Shown here: piece after piece, positions 25,245 to 33,648 of the stretch | How the letters are laid out: each line of letters starts with the position of its first letter | Position numbering within the stretch: the stretch's first letter is position 1 | Assembly: GCA_023265395.1 (NCBI GenBank) | Contig: JAHFTX010000006.1 | Span: 26,722-90,721 of the forward strand | DNA length: 64,000 nucleotides | Source of the DNA: Thermoplasmata archaeon | GTDB lineage: Archaea; Thermoplasmatota; DTKX01; JAHFTX01 | Direction of reading: 5' to 3' | Position numbers and translations under genes: made by a program | Notes under the pieces: generated by a model | The model's database searches: none | The model's input: the letters and a program-made list of their open reading frames with translations, nothing else | Told to the model about the DNA's origin: nothing

Positions 25245-26246
25245 ATGCTCGTCGCGCTCGACGATGTGGGCCGACGGGTCGCCGTCTGGCCCGATGCGCT
25301 CGTCGAACAGCATCCCTTCCATTGTCAGTACTGTGGCAAAGGGGTCGTCCTGCGCGAGTACAAGACGCGCTCGAGCCAGTTCCTTCACCAGCGCAACGTC
25401 CCTTGTCCCCATGCCAGTCGCAACGTGCGCGCCCTCGTCGACCGCAAGATCGCGTTGGCCAGCGCCGTCTCTGAGGGGGGAGTCAACCTCCGGCTCTGCT
25501 GGTCCTTCAACGGGCTCGAGCTCGAGCGTACCCTGCGCCTCCATCACCCTCTGGTCGAGTTGGAGTACCGCATCGACCTCCCGACGGGCGTGCAGATCCT
25601 CGATGTCGCCGTCTCTGACGGCACCGATGTCCGCTACGCCCTCCACATCGACGATGGAGGATGCCTCCTTCCGGAGATGGCTGCCCTGGCACGCCGCGAC
25701 ATCACGACCCTGCTGCTGCCGCTGGAGCCGGAGCACGAACCACGGGACAGCAAGGGATTCATCGAACTGCACAACGTCTACACCCCAACGGGCGAAGGTA
25801 CCGTCGATGTCAAGCAACAGTTCTGCCTGGGCACCACCGCCCTGGCACGGTTCGGTCCGACCCGGGAGCAGTTCGCCGACTTCCTCTTGGCGGCGGTGGC
25901 CAAGCGTTACTTCGAGGTGGGGGTCGAGGAGTACCGATGGGAGGAGCGGCCGGAGTACTTCCGGTCCTACAAGTCGCTCCAAGCGTGGTACGGCCGTCTG
26001 TGCGCCGCCCACCTGCGCGCTCTCGAGCGCACCGAGCAGGTCAGCCTCTTCCCCCGGGAGATCTTCAACGCCGCCGGAGGGATGGCCTCCCAGGTGGCAG
26101 CGGGCCAGGCGAGCGGTCCCTACCGCGAGGTGTTGCAGGAGCGAATCGCGCGGATCCACAAGGAGCTGGCGGCCGAGGCCATCGATGTACGCCAGCACCG
26201 GCCCCAGCGCCAGACGAGCCTAGCGAAGTACCTGGTCCTCGAGTGA
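25245..26246 (+). CDS. CoiA-like zinc-finger protein of unknown function
   Basis: 333 residues. Residues 22-58 hold a Cys/His cluster, HCQYCGKGVVLREYK, then FLHQRNVPCPHAS, resembling the N-terminal zinc-binding part of CoiA-like competence/nuclease proteins. The next 150 residues are beta-rich with paired acidic residues (LVELEYRIDLP, then ILDVAVSDG), compatible with a PD-(D/E)XK-like core but not proof of one. The C-terminal third is helical. It lies 42 bases after the nucleotide-sugar dehydrogenase. No competence genes are nearby. Function is uncertain; DNA processing is the main guess. Confidence 0.6.
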   Translation: MLVALDDVGRRVAVWPDALVEQHPFHCQYCGKGVVLREYKTRSSQFLHQRNVPCPHASRNVRALVDRKIALASAVSEGGVNLRLCWSFNGLELERTLRLHHPLVELEYRIDLPTGVQILDVAVSDGTDVRYALHIDDGGCLLPEMAALARRDITTLLLPLEPEHEPRDSKGFIELHNVYTPTGEGTVDVKQQFCLGTTALARFGPTREQFADFLLAAVAKRYFEVGVEEYRWEERPEYFRSYKSLQAWYGRLCAAHLRALERTEQVSLFPREIFNAAGGMASQVAAGQASGPYREVLQERIARIHKELAAEAIDVRQHRPQRQTSLAKYLVLE

Positions 26247-26257
26247 GCGGCGGGACG

Positions 26258-26917
26258 TCAGAAGAGCTGGAGCGCCTCTTCGATCCGGCCCAGCTCGATG
26301 CCCGTCGAGGACAGCCCGGTCACCGCACCGTGCCCGTTGGCAACCACCGCCGCGCCAAGCATCGGCGAGCCATAGTTGGCGGTCCCGATCATCGCTGGCA
26401 CGCCAAAGATCCGGCCCAGCTCCTCGCGCTCGGCCACCGAGGTCCGGGGGTGGCAGAGCAGCCCCTTGTTGGTGACCACCGCGGCGGATCCGACCGTGCG
26501 CAGTCCCGCGATGGTCCCCTCGTGGACTTCGACCCCCAAGGTCTGTGCGACCAACGTCCGGTCCTCCTTGGGGAGGGAGGGATTGACGAGCGCGGCGCGG
26601 TCGTTGGCGAGGATGTTGTTGCCCGCCGCGTTGAACTTGCCCTGCAATTGCCCCAGTTCCGGGCTGCCGGGCAGTGCCTCGAGCTCCGCCGTCGAGAGCA
26701 ACGGGGTGGTGACGATGCCCCGACTATTGGCGACCATCAACGCCCCAAGGATGGTACTGCCATCGAGCAGCACCTGGTGGCAGGGGACACCCAGTGCCGC
26801 GCCGATCCGGGCGATGGCCCCTGGCGGGAAGCCCGGGGGATGGATGACCCATCGGTCGGTGGCGCAGAGCACGACACCGACGAATGGGCTGCCCAGCAGG
26901 TCCACTTGCTCGAGCAT
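26258..26917 (-). CDS. eif6: Translation initiation factor aIF6
   Basis: 219 residues, the standard length for this five-fold propeller protein. It binds the large ribosomal subunit and keeps it from joining the small subunit until maturation is complete. Repeated GN/AN turns typical of the family are visible (VANSRGIVTTPLLS, AGNNILANDRAALVNP, VVTNKGLLCHPRTS, IGTANYGSPMLGAAVVANG). Last gene of the S19e-PDCD5-L39e-L31e-aIF6 operon, the usual archaeal order. Its end converges on the CoiA-like gene. Confidence 0.97.
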   Translation of the reverse strand: MLEQVDLLGSPFVGVVLCATDRWVIHPPGFPPGAIARIGAALGVPCHQVLLDGSTILGALMVANSRGIVTTPLLSTAELEALPGSPELGQLQGKFNAAGNNILANDRAALVNPSLPKEDRTLVAQTLGVEVHEGTIAGLRTVGSAAVVTNKGLLCHPRTSVAEREELGRIFGVPAMIGTANYGSPMLGAAVVANGHGAVTGLSSTGIELGRIEEALQLF

Positions 26918-26972
26918 GGGCGTGCCTGCAGCGGGAGGGCCGGCGACGGGGGGGCAGAGCGCTCAGGAGCGC

Positions 26973-27335
26973 TCAGGCGCCAGCGTCGTCCTCGGGCTCG
27001 TGCGCCTCGTCGGCCTCAGCGTCGTCTTTGGCCTGGGCTGCCTTGCGGCGGGACTTGGCGCCCTCCTCGGTGTAGGGCCAGACCTCGATGCGACGCTCCT
27101 CGGCGAACTTGGTGACGCGCACCTTGAGCTGGCGCGGGATGTTATGCCGGCCGTGGGTCCAGATGAGCTCGTTGAGGGTGTTGGCAAAGTAGATGTCCGC
27201 AGGGTCGACCTTGAAGTGCCGAGCGAGATGGCGGCGGACGTGCTGCACGGCCGTGGGCGCATAGATGACCCGCGGTCCTTCGTAGACGGAGCGCAGCGGG
27301 ATGGTCACGACACGCTCGAACTCTTCACCGGCCAT
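26973..27335 (-). CDS. rpl31e: Ribosomal protein L31e
   Basis: 120 residues; the first 90 match the L31e core (ERVVTIPLRSVYEGPR, then DPADIYFANTLNELIW). A structural protein of the large subunit near the peptide exit tunnel. An acidic/Ala-rich C-terminal tail of about 30 residues (KAAQAKDDAEADEAHEPEDD) extends beyond the usual length. Sits between L39e and aIF6. Confidence 0.96.
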   Translation of the reverse strand: MAGEEFERVVTIPLRSVYEGPRVIYAPTAVQHVRRHLARHFKVDPADIYFANTLNELIWTHGRHNIPRQLKVRVTKFAEERRIEVWPYTEEGAKSRRKAAQAKDDAEADEAHEPEDDAGA

Positions 27336-27356
27336 GGGACATCACTCCGTCAGTTC

Positions 27357-27512
27357 CTACTTCTGCAGCTTGGAGCGGCGCCACTGGTGCCGCTTGGGAT
27401 GAAAGGTGAACCGGCGGGCCGTGCGCATCATCACCCAGGCAGGGACACGGCGGTTGCGGCGCGTCACGCGCATCAGTCGGATCTTCTTGGCGAAGGGTTT
27501 GACACGTGCCAT
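27357..27512 (-). CDS. rpl39e: Ribosomal protein L39e
   Basis: 51 residues, read directly from the sequence. Highly basic, starting [15 protein letters not shown] and ending QWRRSKLQK, with the conserved [14 protein letters not shown] centre. It lines the exit tunnel of the large subunit. A GGAGGAAAACCC stretch precedes the ATG. It lies 13 bases after PDCD5 and 21 bases before L31e. Easily missed because of its length. Confidence 0.95.
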   Translation of the reverse strand: MARVKPFAKKIRLMRVTRRNRRVPAWVMMRTARRFTFHPKRHQWRRSKLQK

Positions 27513-27525
27513 GGGTTTTCCTCCT

Positions 27526-27855
27526 TCATCGACGGGTGATCGTTATCTCGCGACGCTTGGGGGTGACAGCGGCCAGGATTTGGCGCAGGGTCGCATCATC
27601 GACCATGCGGATCCGTCCTGCCTGGGCCAAGGCAATCAACTGCGACTCGACGGCCGCAGCGACCTGGGGCCGCGCGGTGCGCAGCGAGCCGAGTCGCTCC
27701 CGCGCCTCGGGGGTGAGGATCTGCCGGAGCACGGCCTGTCGTTGCGCATCGAGTTGCGATTGCTGGTCCTGGTAGAAGCTATCCACGGCATGCTGCTGCT
27801 CGACTTGTGCAGCTCTGCGTGCCCGGATAGCCGCGAGTTCGTCCTCCTCTGACAT
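27526..27855 (-). CDS. PDCD5 (TFAR19)-family DNA-binding protein
   Basis: 109 residues from the ATG at 27855. Opens [20 protein letters not shown], followed by a compact three-helix core ending with [20 protein letters not shown], the hallmark of the archaeal PDCD5 family. A small basic helical protein that binds nucleic acid; its cellular role in archaea is not settled. It sits between S19e and L39e, its conserved archaeal location. The start lies 11 bases after the S19e stop. Confidence 0.92.
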   Translation of the reverse strand: MSEEDELAAIRARRAAQVEQQHAVDSFYQDQQSQLDAQRQAVLRQILTPEARERLGSLRTARPQVAAAVESQLIALAQAGRIRMVDDATLRQILAAVTPKRREITITRR

Positions 27856-27866
27856 CCCGATAGTCC

Positions 27867-28319
27867 TCAGTACTTGGCAAGTTCGGGGTTCTTGACCGCT
27901 AGGGTCGCCATGACTTCCTTGGCCGCAGCATCCAGCAGGCTCCGCCCCGCCGGGGAGATGACCCGACCCTTGCCTTCGACTGACTGGATGAGCTTTGCTT
28001 CCTCGAGCTGTTGGAGAGAGAGGCGTATGATGGCCCGGCTCCCCTTGACCGCGCGGTTGGGTCGGGCGCCGCGGTCGCGGGAGCCGCCGAACTCCGAAGC
28101 GAGCCGCTCGGTTCCCACCGGTCCGCGGATGTACACCTTCCGCAACACTGCTGCCGTGCGGGCGTACCACCAGTCTGGCTGGTCGGGCGCCTTCTCGCGG
28201 TGGGTCCCCGTCTTGACGAACTCCGCCCACTCTGGAGGAGTGATCGGCGAGACCGCTCGCAACTTGCCAGCGGTGACGCTGATCAACGACTCTGCGGGGA
28301 CGTCGTAGACCGTGACCAT
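27867..28319 (-). CDS. rps19e: Ribosomal protein S19e
   Basis: 150 residues, full length. Signatures include the N-terminal VYDVPAESLI, the core PDWWYARTAAVLRKVYIRGPVG and LQQLEEAKLIQ. A small-subunit head protein needed for 30S maturation. First gene of the operon, with a strong CTTATATAATC box at 28358-28368 about 40 bases upstream, so its mRNA probably has a short leader. Confidence 0.97.
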   Translation of the reverse strand: MVTVYDVPAESLISVTAGKLRAVSPITPPEWAEFVKTGTHREKAPDQPDWWYARTAAVLRKVYIRGPVGTERLASEFGGSRDRGARPNRAVKGSRAIIRLSLQQLEEAKLIQSVEGKGRVISPAGRSLLDAAAKEVMATLAVKNPELAKY

Positions 28320-28357
28320 GGTGGTGCCCTGGTGAGGAGGGGTTCCAATCGGCTCCC

Positions 28358-28368
28358 CTTATATAATC
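28358..28368. promoter_or_regulatory. TATA box between S19e and the UbiA-like gene
   Basis: CTTATATAATC, the strongest TATA-like element in the window. It is nearly symmetric and could serve the minus-strand ribosomal operon (start 28319) and the plus-strand prenyltransferase-like gene (start 28440). Confidence 0.6.
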
Positions 28369-28439
28369 CTTCCAGGCGGCCGGACACGCTGACGGCACGC
28401 TGGGCAGACCCAGCGCAATCGGAGGGCACGCGAAGGGTC

Positions 28440-29417
28440 ATGCAGGCGCGGCCTGCTGTCCTCCGAGTGGGATCGGCCCTCGATGTGCCGGCAGCTGCCC
28501 CTGGGGGTGCTCGCCAGAGTCGAGACAGGCCAACGGCGACGCGCTCGACGTTCGGATTGTTGCTGGAGCTTCGGCCGCTCCCGATGCTTGGTGCCCTCTT
28601 GGTGGTCGTGCTGGGTGCACGGACGGCGCGACCTGTCCCAACGGCGGTCGATGTCGCCCTCTACGGGATCATCGTCTTGCTCACCCTCTATGTGGCCCAT
28701 CTGCGCGACTCGTTGGTGGATACATACGAGCGGCCGCAGCTGCCTGATGCGCCACAAGGTGGGTGGTGGGATCACGGTGGGCGGCTGAGCGAGCGGCAGC
28801 TGCGGGTTGCGCTGTCGGTCACGATCCTCGCCCTGTGGGGCACGGTGGCGCTGCTGGTGATCGAGCGGCACATCACGCCCTTGATCGTGGTCCCGGTGGG
28901 ATATGCGACGGCTCTGGGCCTGGCCTATTCGCCCTGGCTGGACACGCATCCGGGCAGTATCACCCTCTCCTACCCTTCGGGTGTCGTCGCGGCGTACCTT
29001 GGGGCAGTGCTCCTTGGGGGTGGGATTCTCCCCGAGCAGGCCGGCACGGCCCTTGCGCTGTGTCTGCTGTTTGGCTGTCACCTCTCAGGGGGCAAGGCGC
29101 TCTCCGACCTGCTCGACCTCGAGGAGGATGCCCTGCTCGGCAAGCGCACCCTGGGGCGCGTGCTCGGCAAGTCAGCCACCGAGCGCGTCGGCCTGGGGCT
29201 GTTGGTCACACCCCATCTGCTCATCGCTCTGGCGGTCCTCGCCAGCTGGCTCCCGATGGGGTGGTTGCCCCTGCTCGTCCTTGGGGCGGCCCTGGCCCTG
29301 GTGACCACCCTTCAGGTCCAAGCGGGCCGGCTGCTCGAGGGCATCTTCGTGTCGGTGCTCGGTGCCTACCTGATGGTCGGGCTCCTGCTGTGGTGGTGGC
29401 CCGGGGGGATCTCGTGA
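28440..29417 (+). CDS. UbiA-family prenyltransferase-like membrane protein
   Basis: 325 residues from the ATG at 28440 (frame open farther upstream, into S19e). Eight or nine hydrophobic helices are visible, starting at LPMLGALLVVVLGA. The two Asp-rich motifs of the UbiA superfamily are present in variant form: HLRDSLVDTYERP after helix 2 and SDLLDLEEDALLGKRTLG near two thirds. It may attach a polyprenyl chain to a quinone, heme or lipid precursor, but the motif variants leave the substrate open. Its stop overlaps the GTG of folC (GTGA), so the two are coupled. Confidence 0.8.
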   Translation: MQARPAVLRVGSALDVPAAAPGGARQSRDRPTATRSTFGLLLELRPLPMLGALLVVVLGARTARPVPTAVDVALYGIIVLLTLYVAHLRDSLVDTYERPQLPDAPQGGWWDHGGRLSERQLRVALSVTILALWGTVALLVIERHITPLIVVPVGYATALGLAYSPWLDTHPGSITLSYPSGVVAAYLGAVLLGGGILPEQAGTALALCLLFGCHLSGGKALSDLLDLEEDALLGKRTLGRVLGKSATERVGLGLLVTPHLLIALAVLASWLPMGWLPLLVLGAALALVTTLQVQAGRLLEGIFVSVLGAYLMVGLLLWWWPGGIS

Positions 29418-30745
29418 GTCGTTCTGAGCCCGATAGTCTGGCCGCCCAGCAGCCTTCTCGCGTCTGGCTCGAGGGACGTTCATCGCGCGGACCCAGTGCT
29501 GGGCTGGAGTCCATCACCGCGCTGTTGGCCGGGCTGGGCAGTCCTCAGGAGGGACTCTCGGTCCTGCAGGTGGGAGGGACCAATGGCAAGGGCTCGGTCG
29601 CGACCTATGCGGCAGCGTTGCTGACCGCCCAAGGTTCTCGCACCGGGCTGTACCTCTCGCCCCATCTGCAACGACTCAACGAGCGGTTCGTCATCGACGG
29701 CCGCGAGGTCGACGACCATGCCCTCGATCAGGCCCTTGGGCGGGCGATCGCCGCGGTCGACCGGCTCGATGCCCAGGGCATCCATCCAAGCTATTTCGAC
29801 GTCACGACGGCCGTCGCCTTGGTCCTCTTCTCCCACGCACAGGTGCAATGGGCGGTCCTCGAGGTGGGCCTAGGCGGCCGTCTCGACTCGACATCGGCGG
29901 TGCGACCGCAGGTCGCTACCGTCACGAGCATCGACCTCGATCACACTGCGCTGCTCGGGGACACCCTCGGCTCGATCGCCGCGGAGAAGGGCGCCATCTT
30001 CCGCCGTGCGCACGTGGCCGTCTGCGGGGAGAGCCGCCCGGTCCTGGTCCGGCAGTTGCACGGCTGCGCCCCGACCGCCCGATGGCGCGAGGTGCCGCGC
30101 AGGGCCCTTCGAAGGGTCCAGATCGATGGCGACCGATGGAGAGCCACGGGTGTGCTCGAGGATGGGACGGGAAGGGTGATCGAGGTCCCGTGCCCCTCGT
30201 CGATGGCCCTCCGCAATGGGGCGATCGCCCTCGTGTGCGTCGAGGAGGCGTTGCAGCGACCGGTCGACCCCGCACCGCTGGCAACGGTCCCCGTCCGCGG
30301 GAGGTTGGAGCGGATCCGTGCGACGCCGCCCGTCATCATCGATGGCGCGCACAACCCAGCGGCGATGACCAACCTGGTTCGCACCCTTCGGCCCCTGCTC
30401 GAAGGCATGCCCGTGCAGGTGGTCTTCGGAGCGATGGGCGACAAGGACCTGCCGGGGCTGGTGGCACCGCTGCGCTCACTGGCTGCCTCGTGGCACCTGG
30501 CCTCCCCGGCGGTGCGGCGCGCCGCATCGACGCGGTCGATCTCCCAGACTCTTGGTGTGCTGGGGGACGCAGCGCCTCGATTGGAGCATGATTCCGTCGC
30601 AGCGGCCATGGGTGCAGCCCATGCCTTGGCTCGTGAGGGCGCAGGTGCCGTCGTCGCCTGCGGGTCCTTCTACCTTGCAGGGGAGGCTCTGGCTGCACCA
30701 CTGGAGGCGCCTGGCCCGACCCTCAAGAAGCCATCAACGACTTGA
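29414..30745 (+). CDS. folC: Folylpolyglutamate/dihydrofolate synthase
   Basis: 443 residues from a GTG that overlaps the previous stop. It adds glutamate to dihydropteroate or folates with ATP. Mur-ligase motifs are all visible: P-loop VGGTNGKGSVATYAA, the central LEVGLGGRLDSTSAV, the SIDLDHTALLGDTLGSIAAEK segment and IIDGAHNPAAM in the C-terminal domain. With mptE also in the window, the organism probably makes a reduced pterin one-carbon carrier. The last 23 bases overlap the 3' end of the convergent thioredoxin gene. Confidence 0.93.
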   Translation: MSRSEPDSLAAQQPSRVWLEGRSSRGPSAGLESITALLAGLGSPQEGLSVLQVGGTNGKGSVATYAAALLTAQGSRTGLYLSPHLQRLNERFVIDGREVDDHALDQALGRAIAAVDRLDAQGIHPSYFDVTTAVALVLFSHAQVQWAVLEVGLGGRLDSTSAVRPQVATVTSIDLDHTALLGDTLGSIAAEKGAIFRRAHVAVCGESRPVLVRQLHGCAPTARWREVPRRALRRVQIDGDRWRATGVLEDGTGRVIEVPCPSSMALRNGAIALVCVEEALQRPVDPAPLATVPVRGRLERIRATPPVIIDGAHNPAAMTNLVRTLRPLLEGMPVQVVFGAMGDKDLPGLVAPLRSLAASWHLASPAVRRAASTRSISQTLGVLGDAAPRLEHDSVAAAMGAAHALAREGAGAVVACGSFYLAGEALAAPLEAPGPTLKKPSTT

Positions 30746-31052
30746 TCTTGTCCGCCATCGCCTTCTCGGGCAGGACCCCGGTGTAGCGGTGGGCCAGCTC
30801 CCCATCCTTGAAGAAGAAGAGCGTCGGGATGGCCTGTATCGAGTACTTCATGGGAGTACCGACGTTCTCGTCGACGTTCATCTTCCCGAAGCTGACTCCC
30901 GAGCGGAACTCCTCGGAGAGCTTCTTGATCGTGGGCTCGACCATCTTGCAGGGGCCGCACCAGGGCGCCCAGAAGTCGACGACCACGACCCCCTTGGTCT
31001 GGATGAAAGTCTCGAAGTCCGAGTCCGTGACGACGGCGACCACGTGGCGCAC
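30723..31052 (-). CDS. trxA: Thioredoxin
   Basis: 109 residues with active site WCGPC in DFWAPWCGPCKMVEP and the cis-Pro loop QAIPTLFFF. A cytoplasmic dithiol reductant for protein disulfides. The start is a GTG at 31052, placed 24-34 bases after the CGTTTAATACG box, so the mRNA is leaderless. Its 3' end overlaps folC tail to tail by 23 bases. Confidence 0.95.
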   Translation of the reverse strand: MRHVVAVVTDSDFETFIQTKGVVVVDFWAPWCGPCKMVEPTIKKLSEEFRSGVSFGKMNVDENVGTPMKYSIQAIPTLFFFKDGELAHRYTGVLPEKAMADKIKSLMAS

Positions 31053-31075
31053 CTTGCGTGCCGATGCTTGCGATT

Positions 31076-31086
31076 CGTATTAAACG
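31076..31086 (-). promoter_or_regulatory. TATA box of the thioredoxin gene
   Basis: CGTTTAATACG on the minus strand, 24-34 bases before the GTG at 31052. Confidence 0.55.
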
Positions 31087-31214
31087 ATTCGCGGCGGTGT
31101 CAGCCGCCTTCGTGGGAACGGCCGACCTCGTGCGCCACTCGGAGCCGTTATCCTGTCCGACCATTCGCGCAGGTGTCCGCCGTCCCTCTGGGGGCGGTGG
31201 GCAGACCCTGTCCA

Positions 31215-31223
31215 CTTAAATAC
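31215..31223 (+). promoter_or_regulatory. TATA box of the zinc ribbon-aEF1B operon
   Basis: CTTAAATAC, 24-32 bases before ATG 31247. The spacing fits a leaderless first gene. Confidence 0.6.
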
Positions 31224-31246
31224 GAGATTCCCCTGTGCCATCGTGG

Positions 31247-31408
31247 ATGCAATCCATCGTCTGCAATCCCTGCGGTGCCCGATTGACCCAGCAGGGGTAC
31301 TCGACCTTTCCCTGCCCGATGTGCGGCACGACCGTCGGCCGTTGCGCCAAGTGCCGCGATCAGTCGGTCAAGTACCATTGCAACGACTGCCAGTACGAAG
31401 GACCCTAG
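31247..31408 (+). CDS. Small double zinc-ribbon protein (HVO_2753 family)
   Basis: 53 residues read directly from the sequence. Four CxxC-type pairs are visible: CNPC, CPMC, CAKC and CNDC, with the conserved frame TFPCPMCG and GRCAKCRDQ and the ending YEGP. It matches the archaeal HVO_2753-type family, usually encoded just before elongation factor 1-beta as here. Two zinc ions are expected. The molecular role is not settled; a link to translation is inferred from conserved neighbourhood. Confidence 0.88.
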   Translation: MQSIVCNPCGARLTQQGYSTFPCPMCGTTVGRCAKCRDQSVKYHCNDCQYEGP

Positions 31409-31438
31409 GGCCGTCGATGCTGGTGGGAGGCTCAGCCC

Positions 31439-31705
31439 ATGGGACAGGTGATGATAGTCTTCCGCCTGATGCCCACCACTGCCGAAGTGGACATGGCCGC
31501 TGTCGCCAAGAAGGTCCCCGCAGTCATCCCCACGGGTGCGCAGCTGCGTGGCACCACGCTCGTCCCGGTGGCGTTCGGCCTCAAGGCCTTGCACGTCACC
31601 GTCATCGTCGCCGATGAGGAAGGCTGGACCGACCGCCTCGAGGAGACCTTGCGCTCGGTCCCCGACGTCGAGAGTGTCGAGGTCCAGGAACTCTCCCTCG
31701 TCTGA
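31439..31705 (+). CDS. ef1b: Elongation factor 1-beta (aEF1B)
   Basis: 88 residues, the usual length of the archaeal factor. It exchanges GDP for GTP on aEF1A. Core signatures are VFRLMPTTAEVDMAAV, the VAFGLKALHVTVIV strand and the C-terminal DVESVEVQELSLV. A GTGGGAGG ribosome site lies about 13 bases before the ATG. Second gene after the zinc ribbon. Confidence 0.95.
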   Translation: MGQVMIVFRLMPTTAEVDMAAVAKKVPAVIPTGAQLRGTTLVPVAFGLKALHVTVIVADEEGWTDRLEETLRSVPDVESVEVQELSLV

Positions 31706-31773
31706 GGCCGACGGCACGCGGCGATCGGCCGACCCGGTAACGTTGAAGTAGGCCCGACCCGTAGGCGCGAGAT

Positions 31774-32178
31774 GTGGCCGACGCCACCCGCAAGTACAAG
31801 GACTTCAAGATCTACGCTTGCTTCGTCCTCAACCGACTGGTGTCGATGCTCGACATCGACCTCTACCAGCCGGACCTCGAACAGAACCTGCCGACGATCC
31901 TTCAGGTGCGGCAGGACCGCTTCCTGACCAAGAGCGACATCCGCCACGAGATCCGTTCGAACCACCACATGACGGAGAAGATCCTCGAGCACCTCCAGGA
32001 GGAGGGATACGTCTCGCTGGACGCACAGGAGCGCTCCTACCAGGTCCGGATCACCCCCGCGGGGGTCCTCCACATCCGCAGGTTCAACGAGTTCTACATC
32101 CACATCTACGACTCTGCCATTCGGGACCACTACCGCTACCAGGACCTCCCCAGCTGGGTCACCCACGGCAAGGGATGA
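31774..32178 (+). CDS. Winged-helix protein of unknown role
   Basis: 134 residues from a GTG. Residues about 35-100 form a winged helix (FLTKSDIRHEIRSNHHMTEKILEHL, read as two helices, then VSLDAQERSYQVRITPAGVLHI as the wing). The flanks are aromatic-rich. It is probably a transcription regulator of the MarR/PadR-like fold, with no ligand domain visible. It lies 68 bases after aEF1B and 49 bases before an acetyltransferase on the same strand. Confidence 0.65.
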   Translation: MADATRKYKDFKIYACFVLNRLVSMLDIDLYQPDLEQNLPTILQVRQDRFLTKSDIRHEIRSNHHMTEKILEHLQEEGYVSLDAQERSYQVRITPAGVLHIRRFNEFYIHIYDSAIRDHYRYQDLPSWVTHGKG

Positions 32179-32227
32179 GGCCGAAGATGCGCGACAACCT
32201 TGATGCGCCCACCCCCTTGCCGAGGCC

Positions 32228-32752
32228 GTGGACGAGGCACATCCGCGTGACCTCGCCGCCAGCATCGAGGGGCTCTCGTGCTCGCTCCCCCGGCCGAGCG
32301 GGCTGACGCTGCGACGGTTCACCTTCGAGGACCGGCAGTGGTTGGCCTCGCTGCTCAAGATCAACAGCGTCCCAGAGTATGACCACCTGCAGATGGCCGA
32401 CATCCTCTGGATGATCGATCAGGTCCACCCGGCGACGATGGTTGTGGGCCTGCGCCACGGTTCTCCCGTGGCCATCCTCGCGGCGCGTCCAAGCGGTCCG
32501 TACCTCCACCTGCTGTTCATGGATGTCGAACCGACCCAGCAGCGCCAGGGGATCGGAGCGTTCCTGCTGCGCGGGCTCCAGGCCCACGCTGCCAAGGTCC
32601 ACCGATCGATCATCGCGGAGGTCTACACGGGCAACGGCTCGGCGTTGCGCTTCTACCTGCGGTACGCCTTCGAGATCGTCGGCAGGATACCCGACTACTA
32701 CGAGCAGGGGCTCGACGCCCACGCGATCCAGTGGGATTCCCCGCTGGTCTAG
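32228..32752 (+). CDS. GNAT-family N-acetyltransferase
   Basis: 174 residues from a GTG. The acetyl-CoA-binding signature is QQRQGIGAFLLRGLQAHA, preceded by the strand YLHLLFMDVEP and followed by IIAEVYTGNGSALRFYLRYAF, the usual RimI-like layout. Substrate could be a protein N-terminus or a small amine; not decidable. The start is uncertain. It ends tail to tail with the minus-strand membrane protein, overlapping by four bases. Confidence 0.82.
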   Translation: MDEAHPRDLAASIEGLSCSLPRPSGLTLRRFTFEDRQWLASLLKINSVPEYDHLQMADILWMIDQVHPATMVVGLRHGSPVAILAARPSGPYLHLLFMDVEPTQQRQGIGAFLLRGLQAHAAKVHRSIIAEVYTGNGSALRFYLRYAFEIVGRIPDYYEQGLDAHAIQWDSPLV

Positions 32753-33615
32753 GGCAGCTGGTCGGGGGTCGTGCCGATGACGGGCACGAAATCGTACGTC
32801 CCGTCGGCATCGATGGAGATCGCCTGGATGGCGTATGGGAGCCGGTGGCGCCCCAGCGGCACCACGAACCCCCCGCTGATGAGCCGCTGGTAGGCGTCCT
32901 CGGGAATCACGCTGTCGCTGCCCTGACGCACGAGGGCGATGACCCGACTGGGTTGGATCTGTGAGCGTGCGGTGACATCGGCGATGGCGATCTCCAGGGC
33001 CTGGAGGTCCCGCAGCGTCGGCGCGGTGTCGAAGGCCTTGACGAAGAGCGCCCACCCACGGTCGCCACGGCCGAACATCTCCCACGTGGCCGAACAGGGG
33101 ATGAAGGCGTAGGCGTCGAAGTGGTAGGAGACCCCGCTGCGCCCCGGCAGGATCGCCGGGGTATGGATGTAGTGGGGGAATTGGGCGCCCAGCTGGCCGA
33201 AGCGCGGCGATTGCTGCTTGAGCAGTTGCAGCAAGCGGTCGACATCGTCGCGGCCCTTGGGGATGTACACGATCGGATCGGCATCCCGGACGATCTTGAT
33301 CGTCCGGTGGCGAGCCTCGAAGTAGTCGAAGAAGGAGTTGGTCCGATACATCGCGACGAGCAGGTTGCCCAGCACCAGCAGGGCCACAAGGAACAACAGC
33401 GCAGCGATTGGGTTGCCTTGGGCGAGGAAGACCAACGTCAGGATCCCCACGAGCAGGAAGACGATGGAGGTCAGCCCCATCGCGATGCGCAAGGTCCGCC
33501 GGATGATCGGGACCCGCTCGTTGATCTGGTCCGCGAGGTCGAAGATCGCGATCAGCGGGTTCTCGAGGGAACGGACCACCGGGGGCGCACGCAGGTCGAC
33601 GCTGGGGGCCGCCAC
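32749..33615 (-). CDS. Two-helix membrane protein of unknown function
   Basis: 288 residues from a GTG at 33615. Two adjacent membrane helices lie at about 43-90 (GLTSIVFLLVGILTLVFLA, then AALLFLVALLVLGNLLVAMY), followed by about 200 cytosolic residues of mixed alpha/beta character (IVYIPKGRDDVDRLLQLLKQ, then GVSYHFDAYAFIPCSATWEM). I do not recognise a family. The box CCACTTTATAGACC lies 20-33 bases upstream, so it is leaderless. It is downstream of dtdA on the same strand but has its own promoter within the end of that gene. Confidence 0.7.
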   Translation of the reverse strand: MAAPSVDLRAPPVVRSLENPLIAIFDLADQINERVPIIRRTLRIAMGLTSIVFLLVGILTLVFLAQGNPIAALLFLVALLVLGNLLVAMYRTNSFFDYFEARHRTIKIVRDADPIVYIPKGRDDVDRLLQLLKQQSPRFGQLGAQFPHYIHTPAILPGRSGVSYHFDAYAFIPCSATWEMFGRGDRGWALFVKAFDTAPTLRDLQALEIAIADVTARSQIQPSRVIALVRQGSDSVIPEDAYQRLISGGFVVPLGRHRLPYAIQAISIDADGTYDFVPVIGTTPDQLP

Positions 33616-33634
33616 GCTCGAATCTGCTCTCGAT

Positions 33635-33648
33635 GGTCTATAAAGTGG
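33635..33648 (-). promoter_or_regulatory. TATA box inside the 3' end of dtdA
   Basis: CCACTTTATAGACC on the minus strand, 20-33 bases before the GTG at 33615 and overlapping the last codons of dtdA. Confidence 0.5.
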
